Shown here: piece after piece, positions 24,402 to 31,437 of the stretch
Numbering within the stretch: the first letter of the stretch is position 1
How the letters are laid out: each line of letters starts with the position of its first letter
Notes under the pieces: model-generated
The model's database searches: none
Seen by the model: only the letters and a program-made list of their open reading frames with translations
Told to the model about the DNA's origin: nothing
Program-made: the position numbers and the translations under genes
Source of the DNA: a virus
DNA length: 34,340 nucleotides
IMG/VR virus record: IMGVR_UViG_3300044619_002405
Location: 1-34,340 of that record
Strand: one strand, 5' to 3'

Positions 24402-25247
24402 TGGCGCGAAAAAATTTGCTTGATCAAGTGTAAATGGTTGTGTGTACTGATTTTCACAATTGTTGCATTTAACCTGTAGTGGTTTAAGTTCGCTGTCCAT
24501 TCGCAGCGTAACCACGTGATCACGAATGCGGTTAAACAACTTACGATCGCAGTTTTTCAAAAAATCAGCAATGTGTTCGTGCTCTGTGACCATGGCATTT
24601 GATGTTTTAATCAAGCTGATAGTTGCTGTTAGTGTGGCCACAGTCATTTCAGTGACCTTGCGCAGAGCATCAGCTAACATTTTGATTTTTTCTTCTTCTG
24701 GAAGTTCTGCATTTGGCAACATCTGTAGCAGTCTTTGGTCATTAAACTGCATGGTATTGTTTTCGTGCATCTGCTGATAGTTCAAAGGCACAAAGTGTAT
24801 TTCCAGATCACCATTGGAAATACAACTATCATAGTCTGGCATTTTGAAACCGTCAAGCACTTGGCGTAGATCCAGTGCATACGTATGGCTTTCTTCACAC
24901 TTGGGACAGCGGCTCTCTATTTCTAGTTCATGTCCGTAGCTGGCAATGCGTATAGCTGTGAGTATGGCATCTATATCTACGGCCGGAGTGCCCCAGGCAT
25001 TTCGTATGTTTGGCACACAGCTTTGAATCACACTCACAACTGCCTGTCCGTTAAACAGTGCATCAGGTGTGCGGTAGGTTATTTCATCAATCGCGGTCAT
25101 AGGCAACACTGGCAACTCACCGTTTTCAGTCATGGTTAAGGTGCCTGGCGGCCAGAATTTACCTTGGCTAGGTAAACGCAGGTAGATGGCTGGCTGGCGG
25201 AAAAACTGCCGTAAAGGATTAGCGGTTGGGGTCATTTTTACATCCAT
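24393..25247 (-). CDS. 26: gp26-type baseplate/tail assembly protein with zinc-ribbon cysteines
   Basis: The 284-aa protein matches the T4_baseplate family (T4 gp26, 208 aa). The run NPLRQFFRQPAIYLRLPSQG, then PVLPMTAIDEITYRTPDALF and NGQAVVSVIQSCVPNI, aligns well with gp26. Two CxxC pairs, C114/C117 and C261/C264, look like a zinc ribbon; the first pair seems shared with T4. T4 gp26 is needed for hub assembly. Here the gene sits head to head with the tape-measure gene and ends in a -1 frameshift signal, which together suggest a tail-assembly chaperone role (inference). The predicted fusion is 279 + 77 = 356 aa. A near-match late promoter (TATAAGTA) lies upstream. Confidence 0.85.
   Translation of the reverse strand: MDVKMTPTANPLRQFFRQPAIYLRLPSQGKFWPPGTLTMTENGELPVLPMTAIDEITYRTPDALFNGQAVVSVIQSCVPNIRNAWGTPAVDIDAILTAIRIASYGHELEIESRCPKCEESHTYALDLRQVLDGFKMPDYDSCISNGDLEIHFVPLNYQQMHENNTMQFNDQRLLQMLPNAELPEEEKIKMLADALRKVTEMTVATLTATISLIKTSNAMVTEHEHIADFLKNCDRKLFNRIRDHVVTLRMDSELKPLQVKCNNCENQYTQPFTLDQANFFAPAS
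24408..24417 (-). promoter_or_regulatory. -1 frameshift slippery sequence AAATTTTTTC
   Basis: In the gp26 frame the codons read GCA AAT TTT TTC. A AAT TTT and T TTT TTC are two overlapping heptamers of the X XXY YYZ type, both in the correct register. Slipping back one base at the first changes the reading to F-R-A-S-L-L and onward into the 62-aa frame, instead of stopping at 24393. Confidence 0.75.
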
Positions 25248-25252
25248 AAATA
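25245..25252 (+). promoter_or_regulatory. Putative late promoter CATAAATA of the tape-measure/head operon
   Basis: CCATAAATATAG differs from TATAAATA only in the first base. The expected start near 25258 leaves a leader of about 25 bases before the ATG at 25283. The octamer overlaps the start codon of the divergent gp26-type gene. Confidence 0.55.
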
Positions 25253-25261
25253 TAGATAAAG

Positions 25262-25269
25262 TACTTATA
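25262..25269 (-). promoter_or_regulatory. Putative divergent late promoter TATAAGTA for the gp26-type operon
   Basis: The minus strand reads TTATAAGTAC, one mismatch from TATAAATA. The expected start near 25256 gives a leader of about 9 bases before ATG 25247. The two divergent promoters would share only 35 bases of DNA. Confidence 0.4.
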
Positions 25270-25282
25270 ACCCAAGAAAACC

Positions 25283-27796
25283 ATGGCAGATTTTACCGAA
25301 CAAGAACGGGCTGAGCTACAACGTCAAGTAATGGAAGAGATGCGTGCCTATGGCCAGCTGCATGCCAGCACCGCTGATTCTGTACGTGATGCACAAGTAG
25401 GGGTCAAGGGATTTTCCAAGCAGGTTCGTACCAGCGCAGTTGACGTCACCAAAGCTTATTCTGATTTAACCAAGCAGATTTACAGCGGTGCTCAGGGCAT
25501 GTCAGTGTTCAACAATGCTGTGGAAACCACCGCTACAGCAGTAGCAGCGTTTGGTTTGCTCATGGGCGGCCCAATTGTTAAAGCAGTGAGTGTGGCTCTA
25601 ATTGGTTTGGCCAAGGCCATTGGTCTAGCAGCTGAGTCCAGCGATAGAATTTACAACGCCTATTCAAGACTAGCTGAAGTTGGCGGCACTGCCAGTGATC
25701 AACTTTCAGGGCTTCGTGACGAATCTGCCCGGCTTGGCTATGTCATAGCAGACAACACTGAAGGTCTAAACGCATTCACAAACTTGATCACTGAAAATGC
25801 TGATACCATGGCTTTGTTTAAAGGCACAGTATTTGAAGGTAGACAAGCCCTAGCGAATGTAAGCACTCAATTTGATGACTATCGCATGGGTCTAAGACGC
25901 ATGGGTCTAACTATTGATCAGCAAAACAAAGGCATGGTCAGTTATATAAGACTTCAAACTACCCTGGGTCAAGCACAAAACAAAACATTTGCTGAACTTG
26001 CTTCAGGCGCAAACAAATACCTACAAGAAACACAGGCACTGGCAGCAATCACGGGTCAGCAGCGCAAAGAAGTCGAAGAAGAAATGAAACGTGCATTGAC
26101 AGAACAAAAGTTCCGTGCCAAGATTGACGAACTCTATGCCAACGGACAGTCAAATCTTGCTGAAGAATATCAAGCTATCAATGTAATGCTGGCCAAGCAA
26201 AGTCCAGAAGCTGCTGCGGGATTCCGAGCCATGATAGGTGGATCACTAGAAGCAGCAGAAAGTCAAAAACTAGTACGCAGTTCTACAGGACAAGTTATCA
26301 GTTCTTTGGATGCATTGAACAAAGGTCAGATCAACGGTGCTCAGTTCGTTACAGAGTTAGGTAGATCAATAGGCAACACCAACAGAACATTTAACAAGAC
26401 AGCACAACTGACCAGTGCTTTTGGTGAAACTTTTATAGATTATGCTCAAGGCCAAAATCTTTCCATGATGGCCAATAGGGATCTAAACAAAGAATACCAA
26501 AAAGCACTCAAGCAACAAAAAGAACAAAGAGAAAACACTGAAAAGGAACTAGAGGATCAAGTGCAGACCAGACAGAATCAGCTGGATGCTGCACTGAGCA
26601 TGCAAGAGCTTATTCGCAAGTTTGTGAGTATAGCGGGCACTATAACCACTGGATTAAGTGATCTGTACAAGTCAATATCCAGTTTTACTCTGCGCCTAAC
26701 CAATACCATTGGTGAGGTAATTGACTTCATCAAATACGATATTCTAAAAATGGCTCGTCCTGCAGAAGCTGCTGCTGCACGAGCTGCCGCGGGCCCAGGT
26801 CCCAGCATGAGTCGTGAAATAAACGAACAACAGTACAAGTATTGGAAGGACATCTCAAAATACAATCCCAATGCTGTACCTGAGTGGGCTAAAAAGCTAA
26901 TTGAACAGGAACAGCAGACAGGACGGAACCCTTATGCTAACTTGCCTGCAGCAGGAGCAGCGGGTGGCGCAGCAACCACTGGCGATCTTGACAAGTCGCG
27001 TATGCAGAACTATCTCAAGAGTGTAGCTCTAGTTGAAAGCAGTGGTAAACGTACAGCAGGAGCAGGCACATCATCAGCCAAGGGCTTGTTTCAATTCACT
27101 GAAGACACTTGGAAAGGTGTCACTAAGCAAATGGGCAAAAACTGGAGCCTAGACGACAGGTTTGACCCACAAAAAAGTGCTGAGGCTGCTGCGTTTTTTA
27201 CACGAGGCAATGCTGGACGTTTTGAGCAGGTATTTGGAAGAACACCAACCAACGAAGAACTCTATATGATGCACTTCCTTGGTGCCGAAGGTGCAATTGG
27301 TTTCTTTAATGCCATGAACAATCGGCCCAACGCCAAGATTAGCGAGGTGGTTGGTCTAAAACAATACTCAGCAAACCGATCAATCTTTGAAGACAAAACA
27401 GGTAGAACTCGTACAGTGGCTGAAGTGTACAGTCTAATGTCCAATAAGTTGGGACAAGGCATGATTGGTGCTACAACTGGTCTGTATCAGCAGACACCAG
27501 TATCTCAAGATGTAGCCAACATTCCGCAATTAGCTCGAGGAGGTGTGGTGTCTGGTCCAGACACTGGTTATTTGGCTAACTTACACGGAAGAGAAGCTGT
27601 GGTACCACTGCCCGACGGCAGCAGCATTCCTGTAGCGTTCAATCCTCAAGAATTCATGAGAAGTATCAGTGATGCTGCACGTAGTTCGTCTAGCTCAGGT
27701 ACAGGTGATCTGATCAGTAGCATACAAGACATGGTGCGTTTACAGCGTGATCAAAACGATCTGCTGACTCGAATGTTACAACACCAGCGGGCCTAA
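25283..27796 (+). CDS. Tail tape-measure protein with lytic transglycosylase domain
   Basis: The 837-aa protein has tape-measure features: a long helical body, hydrophobic segments at about 85-118 (AVAAFGLLMGGPIVKAVSVA, then LIGLAKAIGLAA), a coiled coil near 400-440, and a C-terminal RGGVVSGPDTGYLANLHGRE, EAVVPLP signature. Residues about 570-720 form an SLT-type lysozyme-like domain: YLKSVALVESSGK with candidate catalytic E585, AKGLFQFTEDTWKGV, and ELYMMHFLGAEGAIGFF. This would cut peptidoglycan during DNA entry. It would stand in for T4 gp29 as ruler. Its place directly upstream of the portal gene differs from T4. Confidence 0.87.
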   Translation: MADFTEQERAELQRQVMEEMRAYGQLHASTADSVRDAQVGVKGFSKQVRTSAVDVTKAYSDLTKQIYSGAQGMSVFNNAVETTATAVAAFGLLMGGPIVKAVSVALIGLAKAIGLAAESSDRIYNAYSRLAEVGGTASDQLSGLRDESARLGYVIADNTEGLNAFTNLITENADTMALFKGTVFEGRQALANVSTQFDDYRMGLRRMGLTIDQQNKGMVSYIRLQTTLGQAQNKTFAELASGANKYLQETQALAAITGQQRKEVEEEMKRALTEQKFRAKIDELYANGQSNLAEEYQAINVMLAKQSPEAAAGFRAMIGGSLEAAESQKLVRSSTGQVISSLDALNKGQINGAQFVTELGRSIGNTNRTFNKTAQLTSAFGETFIDYAQGQNLSMMANRDLNKEYQKALKQQKEQRENTEKELEDQVQTRQNQLDAALSMQELIRKFVSIAGTITTGLSDLYKSISSFTLRLTNTIGEVIDFIKYDILKMARPAEAAAARAAAGPGPSMSREINEQQYKYWKDISKYNPNAVPEWAKKLIEQEQQTGRNPYANLPAAGAAGGAATTGDLDKSRMQNYLKSVALVESSGKRTAGAGTSSAKGLFQFTEDTWKGVTKQMGKNWSLDDRFDPQKSAEAAAFFTRGNAGRFEQVFGRTPTNEELYMMHFLGAEGAIGFFNAMNNRPNAKISEVVGLKQYSANRSIFEDKTGRTRTVAEVYSLMSNKLGQGMIGATTGLYQQTPVSQDVANIPQLARGGVVSGPDTGYLANLHGREAVVPLPDGSSIPVAFNPQEFMRSISDAARSSSSSGTGDLISSIQDMVRLQRDQNDLLTRMLQHQRA

Positions 27797-27797
27797 C

Positions 27798-27805
27798 GGT
27801 AAATA
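27798..27805 (+). promoter_or_regulatory. Putative late promoter GGTAAATA upstream of gp20
   Basis: CGGTAAATATATC lies between the tape-measure stop and the gp20 ATG. With T4 spacing the first transcribed base is 27811, the A of the start codon. A transcript from here would be leaderless; no Shine-Dalgarno sequence is seen. Confidence 0.4.
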
Positions 27806-27810
27806 TATCT

Positions 27811-29550
27811 ATGACATGGCGCAAGTATTTTAAAGTAGCTGACACCACAGGTACAATGAGTCCTATTAGTGGTAGGAATCAAGGGTATTCAAGTTACTCA
27901 GCACAAACAGACTTTGCATTTAGAAACTATGCAAGTCGACTTCCTGAGGTTTATACCGGGCATCCAAATCGTATTGAACGCTACAATCAATACGAAATGA
28001 TGGACAGCGATTCGGAAATCAATGCTTGCTTAGACATTATCGCTGAATTTTCCACACAGATCAACGAACAAAACGAAACACCTTTTGAAATCAAGTTTAG
28101 AGATCAGCCCACTGATCATGAAATTGACATCATCAAAAAACAGTTACAACAGTGGGTCAAACTCAATCAATTAGATCAAAGAATTTTCAAACTGTTCCGC
28201 AACACCATCAAGTACGGAGATCAGGTGTTTGTGCGTGATCCAGAAACATTTGAAATGTACTGGGTTGACATGACCAAGGTCAGTCGCATCATTGTGAATG
28301 AAAGCGAAGGCAAGCGTCCAGAACAGTACATCATACGGGATATCAACCCCAACTTTGAAAGCCTGAGCATAGCTCAAAAAACATCACAAGACTACATGGT
28401 AAACCCACCCACCGGTGGCAACATGACCAACCTAAGCTACACCATGCCCAACACACAGACCAACACTGGTCGTTTCAGCAGGGCCATGAACGAAAGCTGT
28501 ATTGATGCCAAGCACGTGGTTCATCTTAGTCTCAATGAAGGACTAGATCCTTTTTGGCCGTTTGGACAAAGTATTCTTGAAAACATTTTCAAGGTGTTCA
28601 AACAAAAAGAACTGCTGGAAGATGCTATCTTGATTTACCGTGTACAACGTGCACCAGAGCGGCGTATTTTCAAGATTGACGTGGGCAACATGCCCAGCCA
28701 CATGGCCATGGCCTTTGTGGAGAGGGTGAAAAATGAAATGCATCAACGCCGTATTCCCACAGTGGGCGGCGGTGGGCAAAACATCATGGATTCAGCTTAC
28801 AATCCCTTGAGCATTGGCGAAGATTACTTTTTTCCACAGACAGCAGATGGTCGAGGTAGCACAGTTGATACTCTGCCTGGCGGTCAAAACCTTGGCGAAA
28901 TTGACGATCTAAAGTATTTTAACAACAAAATGGCACGTGGTCTACGTGTGCCCAGCAGCTATCTGCCCACTGGCCCAGACGACAGTGATCGTGCATTGAA
29001 CGACGGCAAAGTAGGCACAGCCTTGATTCAAGAATACAGATTCAATCAATATTGTGAACGTTTGCAGCAGAGTATTGTGCAAAAACTAGACGACGAATTC
29101 AAAATGTTCTTGGCCTGGCGCGGTTTTAACATTGACTCTGGATTATTTGATCTTAAGTTTAATCCCCCGCAGAACTTTGCTAGCTATCGTCAAAGCGAAC
29201 TAGATGCCAGTCGTATTGCCAGTTTTACATCACTTGAGCCGTTGCCATACATGAGCAAGCGTTTTATGCTGCAACGTTTCCTAGGGCTAACCGAAGACGA
29301 AATCGCAGAAAACGAAAAACTCTGGAAAGAAGAACGTGATGAACCTGATCTTGAAACCACCCAAGGTCAGGATCTACGTAGTATAGGTGTGACACCAGGC
29401 GGACTACAAACAGACCTTGAAACCGGGCAAGAACTGGCCAATATTGGCGAACCTGGTGCTGGTGAAATACCTGGTGCTGGTGGAGTACCTCCGACTGCCG
29501 GAAACGCAGCTGGCCCAACAGCAGCTCCCGCAGCGCCACCTTCGGTATAA
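27811..29550 (+). CDS. 20: Portal vertex protein gp20
   Basis: The 579-aa product is gp20, the dodecameric portal through which DNA is packaged and to which the neck attaches. Characteristic segments are ENYE-type RIERYNQYEMMDSDSEINAC, LDIIAEFSTQINEQNE, FRNTIKYGDQVFVRDPETFE, VHLSLNEGLDPFWPFGQSIL and YRVQRAPERRIFKIDVGNMP. It is somewhat longer than T4 gp20 (524 aa) because of a Gly/Pro/Ala-rich C-terminal tail (about 545-579). The head genes for core, protease, scaffold and capsid follow in assembly order. Confidence 0.96.
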   Translation: MTWRKYFKVADTTGTMSPISGRNQGYSSYSAQTDFAFRNYASRLPEVYTGHPNRIERYNQYEMMDSDSEINACLDIIAEFSTQINEQNETPFEIKFRDQPTDHEIDIIKKQLQQWVKLNQLDQRIFKLFRNTIKYGDQVFVRDPETFEMYWVDMTKVSRIIVNESEGKRPEQYIIRDINPNFESLSIAQKTSQDYMVNPPTGGNMTNLSYTMPNTQTNTGRFSRAMNESCIDAKHVVHLSLNEGLDPFWPFGQSILENIFKVFKQKELLEDAILIYRVQRAPERRIFKIDVGNMPSHMAMAFVERVKNEMHQRRIPTVGGGGQNIMDSAYNPLSIGEDYFFPQTADGRGSTVDTLPGGQNLGEIDDLKYFNNKMARGLRVPSSYLPTGPDDSDRALNDGKVGTALIQEYRFNQYCERLQQSIVQKLDDEFKMFLAWRGFNIDSGLFDLKFNPPQNFASYRQSELDASRIASFTSLEPLPYMSKRFMLQRFLGLTEDEIAENEKLWKEERDEPDLETTQGQDLRSIGVTPGGLQTDLETGQELANIGEPGAGEIPGAGGVPPTAGNAAGPTAAPAAPPSV

Positions 29551-29553
29551 ATA
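29546..29553 (+). promoter_or_regulatory. Perfect late-promoter octamer TATAAATA at the end of gp20
   Basis: This is the only exact TATAAATA found among the candidate sites. It overlaps the gp20 stop codon, TAA at 29548-29550. With T4 spacing transcription starts at 29559, exactly at the ATG of the next small gene, and would continue into the core, protease, scaffold and capsid genes. Confidence 0.6.
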
Positions 29554-29558
29554 TTAAC

Positions 29559-29777
29559 ATGGTCCTTACTGAATTATATCAACGTAGTCCGACTGCTTAT
29601 CAAGATCCTGCACAGGATAATAGCCGTCCTCAGATACAAAATCTCCGTAAAACCAGACTTACTCTCAAGCAGCTAAACAAGCTGCGACAAATGAATGATT
29701 TGAGAAAATACGAATACAAAGAAAAACTCAAAGACATAAAAAATCAATATTCACCGCCTCCACAGCCTACGATTTAA
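29559..29777 (+). CDS. Small basic protein between gp20 and the prohead core gene
   Basis: The 72-aa protein has an extended N-terminal half and a basic helical stretch RLTLKQLNKLRQMNDLRKYE followed by YKEKLKDI. I remember small proteins with an LNKLRxMxDLRK pattern at this position (between gp20 and gp21) in marine T4-like phages, without a known role. T4 has gp67/gp68 core genes here, so a minor head or core role is possible. No ribosome-binding site precedes the ATG, which coincides with the expected start of a leaderless late mRNA. Confidence 0.7.
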   Translation: MVLTELYQRSPTAYQDPAQDNSRPQIQNLRKTRLTLKQLNKLRQMNDLRKYEYKEKLKDIKNQYSPPPQPTI

Positions 29778-29803
29778 TTTTTTTGTAATTTTATTGCAAA
29801 AAA
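29778..29803 (+). terminator. Weak AT-rich hairpin after the small basic gene
   Basis: TTTTTTG (29779-29785) can pair with CAAAAAA (29797-29803). The stem is almost all A-T, so termination would be weak at best; it could reduce readthrough ahead of the promoter-like sequences that follow. Confidence 0.2.
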
Positions 29804-29835
29804 CAGCCGATCTAGAGCACTCTTTACATCAATCC

Positions 29836-29843
29836 GTTAAATA
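29836..29843 (+). promoter_or_regulatory. Putative promoter GTTAAATA upstream of the prohead core gene
   Basis: CCGTTAAATATAG shares the TAAATA core; a late start would be near 29849. A sigma70-like pair TTTACA (29823-29828) and TAATAC (29847-29852), 18 bases apart, overlaps it. Either could drive the core, protease, scaffold and capsid genes. Confidence 0.4.
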
Positions 29844-29890
29844 TAGTAATACATTTGCCCTTCTTGGGGACAAATGAAATTTCTACCCAT

Positions 29891-29896
29891 GAGGAG
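29891..29896 (+). promoter_or_regulatory. Ribosome-binding site GAGGAG that decides the core-protein start
   Basis: GAGGAG ends 7 bases before ATG 29904. It favours that start over the in-frame ATG at 29874, which has no such site. Confidence 0.85.
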
Positions 29897-29903
29897 CTTA
29901 CAC

Positions 29904-30776
29904 ATGAACAAAAAGTTCGAACAGTTAATTGAATACGTGATCAACGATGAAGAGGACAAGGCCCGTGCCCTGTTTCACGATATCGTAGTTGAAAAAAGCC
30001 GTCAGATCTATGAAGAAATGATGGACGCTGAAGAAGAAATTGATGAAGCCAAACACGACGACGATGACGAGGAAAAAGTCGAAGAAGCCATGGACGATGA
30101 CGATGAAAAAGTCGACGAAGCCATGCACGACGATGAAGAAAAAGTCGAAGAAATGATGGGCGGAGACTCCGCTGATGACTTGATTGACGACGTTAGTGTT
30201 GAAGAAGAAGGCATCTCTATGGAAGCCGATGAAGAAGGCGACGATGACATGGGCGCTGACGAAGCCGGCGGTGATGATATCGAAGGCAAGCTCATGAACA
30301 TTGAAGACAAGCTTGATGAGCTTATGGCCGAATTTGAAGCTCTAATGGGCGACGAAGACATGGGCGATGACATGGGCGGCGAAGAAGAGCTGGACATTGA
30401 CATCGGCGACGACGGCGCAGACATGGATATGGATATGGACATGGACGCAGACATAGGTGACGAAGAGCCAATGCCAATGGGCGAGGCTGTTAACCTAAAA
30501 GCTGCACCAAAGCCAACCACTTCTGAAGAAGGCGGTATCAACAAAAAAAGCGTGGTAGCTGCTAACAGCGGCGCACGTGGTATGGAAGGCAAGCCTGTTC
30601 ACACTGGCACAAGCATGGGTGGCAAGCATGACGCAGCAGGTGCTTACAGCAACAATGTAAAAGACCTAATCAGCGATGTGCAAAATTCACCTGCCAAGGC
30701 CAAGGTAACACAAAAGCCTGCTCCTAAGCCACACCTAGCACAGGCCACTGGTGTAAACACCAAGAGCCCACTGTAA
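29904..30776 (+). CDS. Acidic prohead core protein
   Basis: From ATG 29904 the product is 290 aa. The N-terminal domain (FEQLIEYVINDEEDKARALF, then HDIVVEKSRQIYEEMM) is one I recall in prohead core proteins of large myoviruses. Residues about 45-190 are extremely acidic, with three 11-residue repeats (EEKVEEAMDDD type), several GDD runs and an MDMDMDMD stretch. The last 95 residues are basic, Pro/Lys-rich and probably disordered. Position between portal and protease fits the internal core that is degraded by gp21 during maturation (like T4 gp67/gp68). Confidence 0.8.
   Translation: MNKKFEQLIEYVINDEEDKARALFHDIVVEKSRQIYEEMMDAEEEIDEAKHDDDDEEKVEEAMDDDDEKVDEAMHDDEEKVEEMMGGDSADDLIDDVSVEEEGISMEADEEGDDDMGADEAGGDDIEGKLMNIEDKLDELMAEFEALMGDEDMGDDMGGEEELDIDIGDDGADMDMDMDMDADIGDEEPMPMGEAVNLKAAPKPTTSEEGGINKKSVVAANSGARGMEGKPVHTGTSMGGKHDAAGAYSNNVKDLISDVQNSPAKAKVTQKPAPKPHLAQATGVNTKSPL
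30069..30167 (+). repeat. Three 33-base tandem repeats in the acidic core gene
   Basis: GAAAAAGTC recurs at 30072, 30105 and 30138, a period of 33 bases or 11 codons. The repeats code for (E/D)EKV(E/D)E(A/M)M followed by Asp/Gly residues. Confidence 0.85.
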
Positions 30777-30785
30777 GGATTTGCT

Positions 30786-31424
30786 GTGAATCGCTGTTTA
30801 CGTGAAACCCTGACGTTTAGCCAAGCCCGTGTGGAGCTCTTGCAAGAAGAAGCTCCTGACGGGAGTGGTAAAAAACTCTACATGCAAGGTATTTGTATTC
30901 AGGGTGACAAGCGCAATGCCAATGAGCGTGTGTATCCCACTCGCGAAATTAATCGTGCTGTTGGCACTATTAATGAACAAATCAACAGTGGTATGAGTGT
31001 GCTTGGCGAAGTTGATCATCCAGACGATCTCAAAATCAATCTAGATCGGGTTAGCCACATGATTGAAAAAATGTGGATGGATGGCAGCGATGGCTACGGC
31101 AAACTAAGAATTTTACCAACTCCTATGGGACAACTGGTCAAGACCATGTTGGATTCTGGAGTGAAACTAGGCGTTAGCAGCCGCGGCAGCGGTAATGTTG
31201 ACGATAGAACCGGACATGTCAGTGACTTTGAAATAGTTACTGTTGATGTGGTTGCCCAACCCAGCGCACCCAATGCTTATCCCACAGCAGTTTATGAGGG
31301 CTTGATGAACATGAAATATGGTCATCGTGCTCTTGAGATAGCTAAAGAAGTTGGTACGGACAACAAAGTACAGAGATACCTGAAAGAGGAAGTAAAACGC
31401 CTTATCAAGGATCTCAAGATCTAA
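30786..31424 (+). CDS. 21: Prohead core protease gp21
   Basis: The 212-aa product is gp21, the serine protease that cleaves core and capsid proteins during head maturation (T4 gp21 is also 212 aa). Catalytic motifs visible are GEVDHPDD (His) and GVSSRGSG (Ser). YMQGICIQGDKRNANERVYP is a typical N-terminal segment. The start is GTG at 30786, with AAGGA overlapping the stop of the previous gene. It lies between core and scaffold genes, as in T4. Confidence 0.95.
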   Translation: MNRCLRETLTFSQARVELLQEEAPDGSGKKLYMQGICIQGDKRNANERVYPTREINRAVGTINEQINSGMSVLGEVDHPDDLKINLDRVSHMIEKMWMDGSDGYGKLRILPTPMGQLVKTMLDSGVKLGVSSRGSGNVDDRTGHVSDFEIVTVDVVAQPSAPNAYPTAVYEGLMNMKYGHRALEIAKEVGTDNKVQRYLKEEVKRLIKDLKI

Positions 31425-31437
31425 GGAGAATCTAATA

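Noticed and set aside
29874-29903. An earlier ATG for the acidic core protein
   Set aside because: GAGGAG at 29891-29896 points to ATG 29904, and the upstream ten codons look like leader sequence.
30008-30592. A 194-aa Ser/Met-rich frame opposite the acidic core gene
   Set aside because: It is the mirror of GAT/GAC/GAA codons read antisense as Ser/Ile; composition is artificial and there is no start signal.
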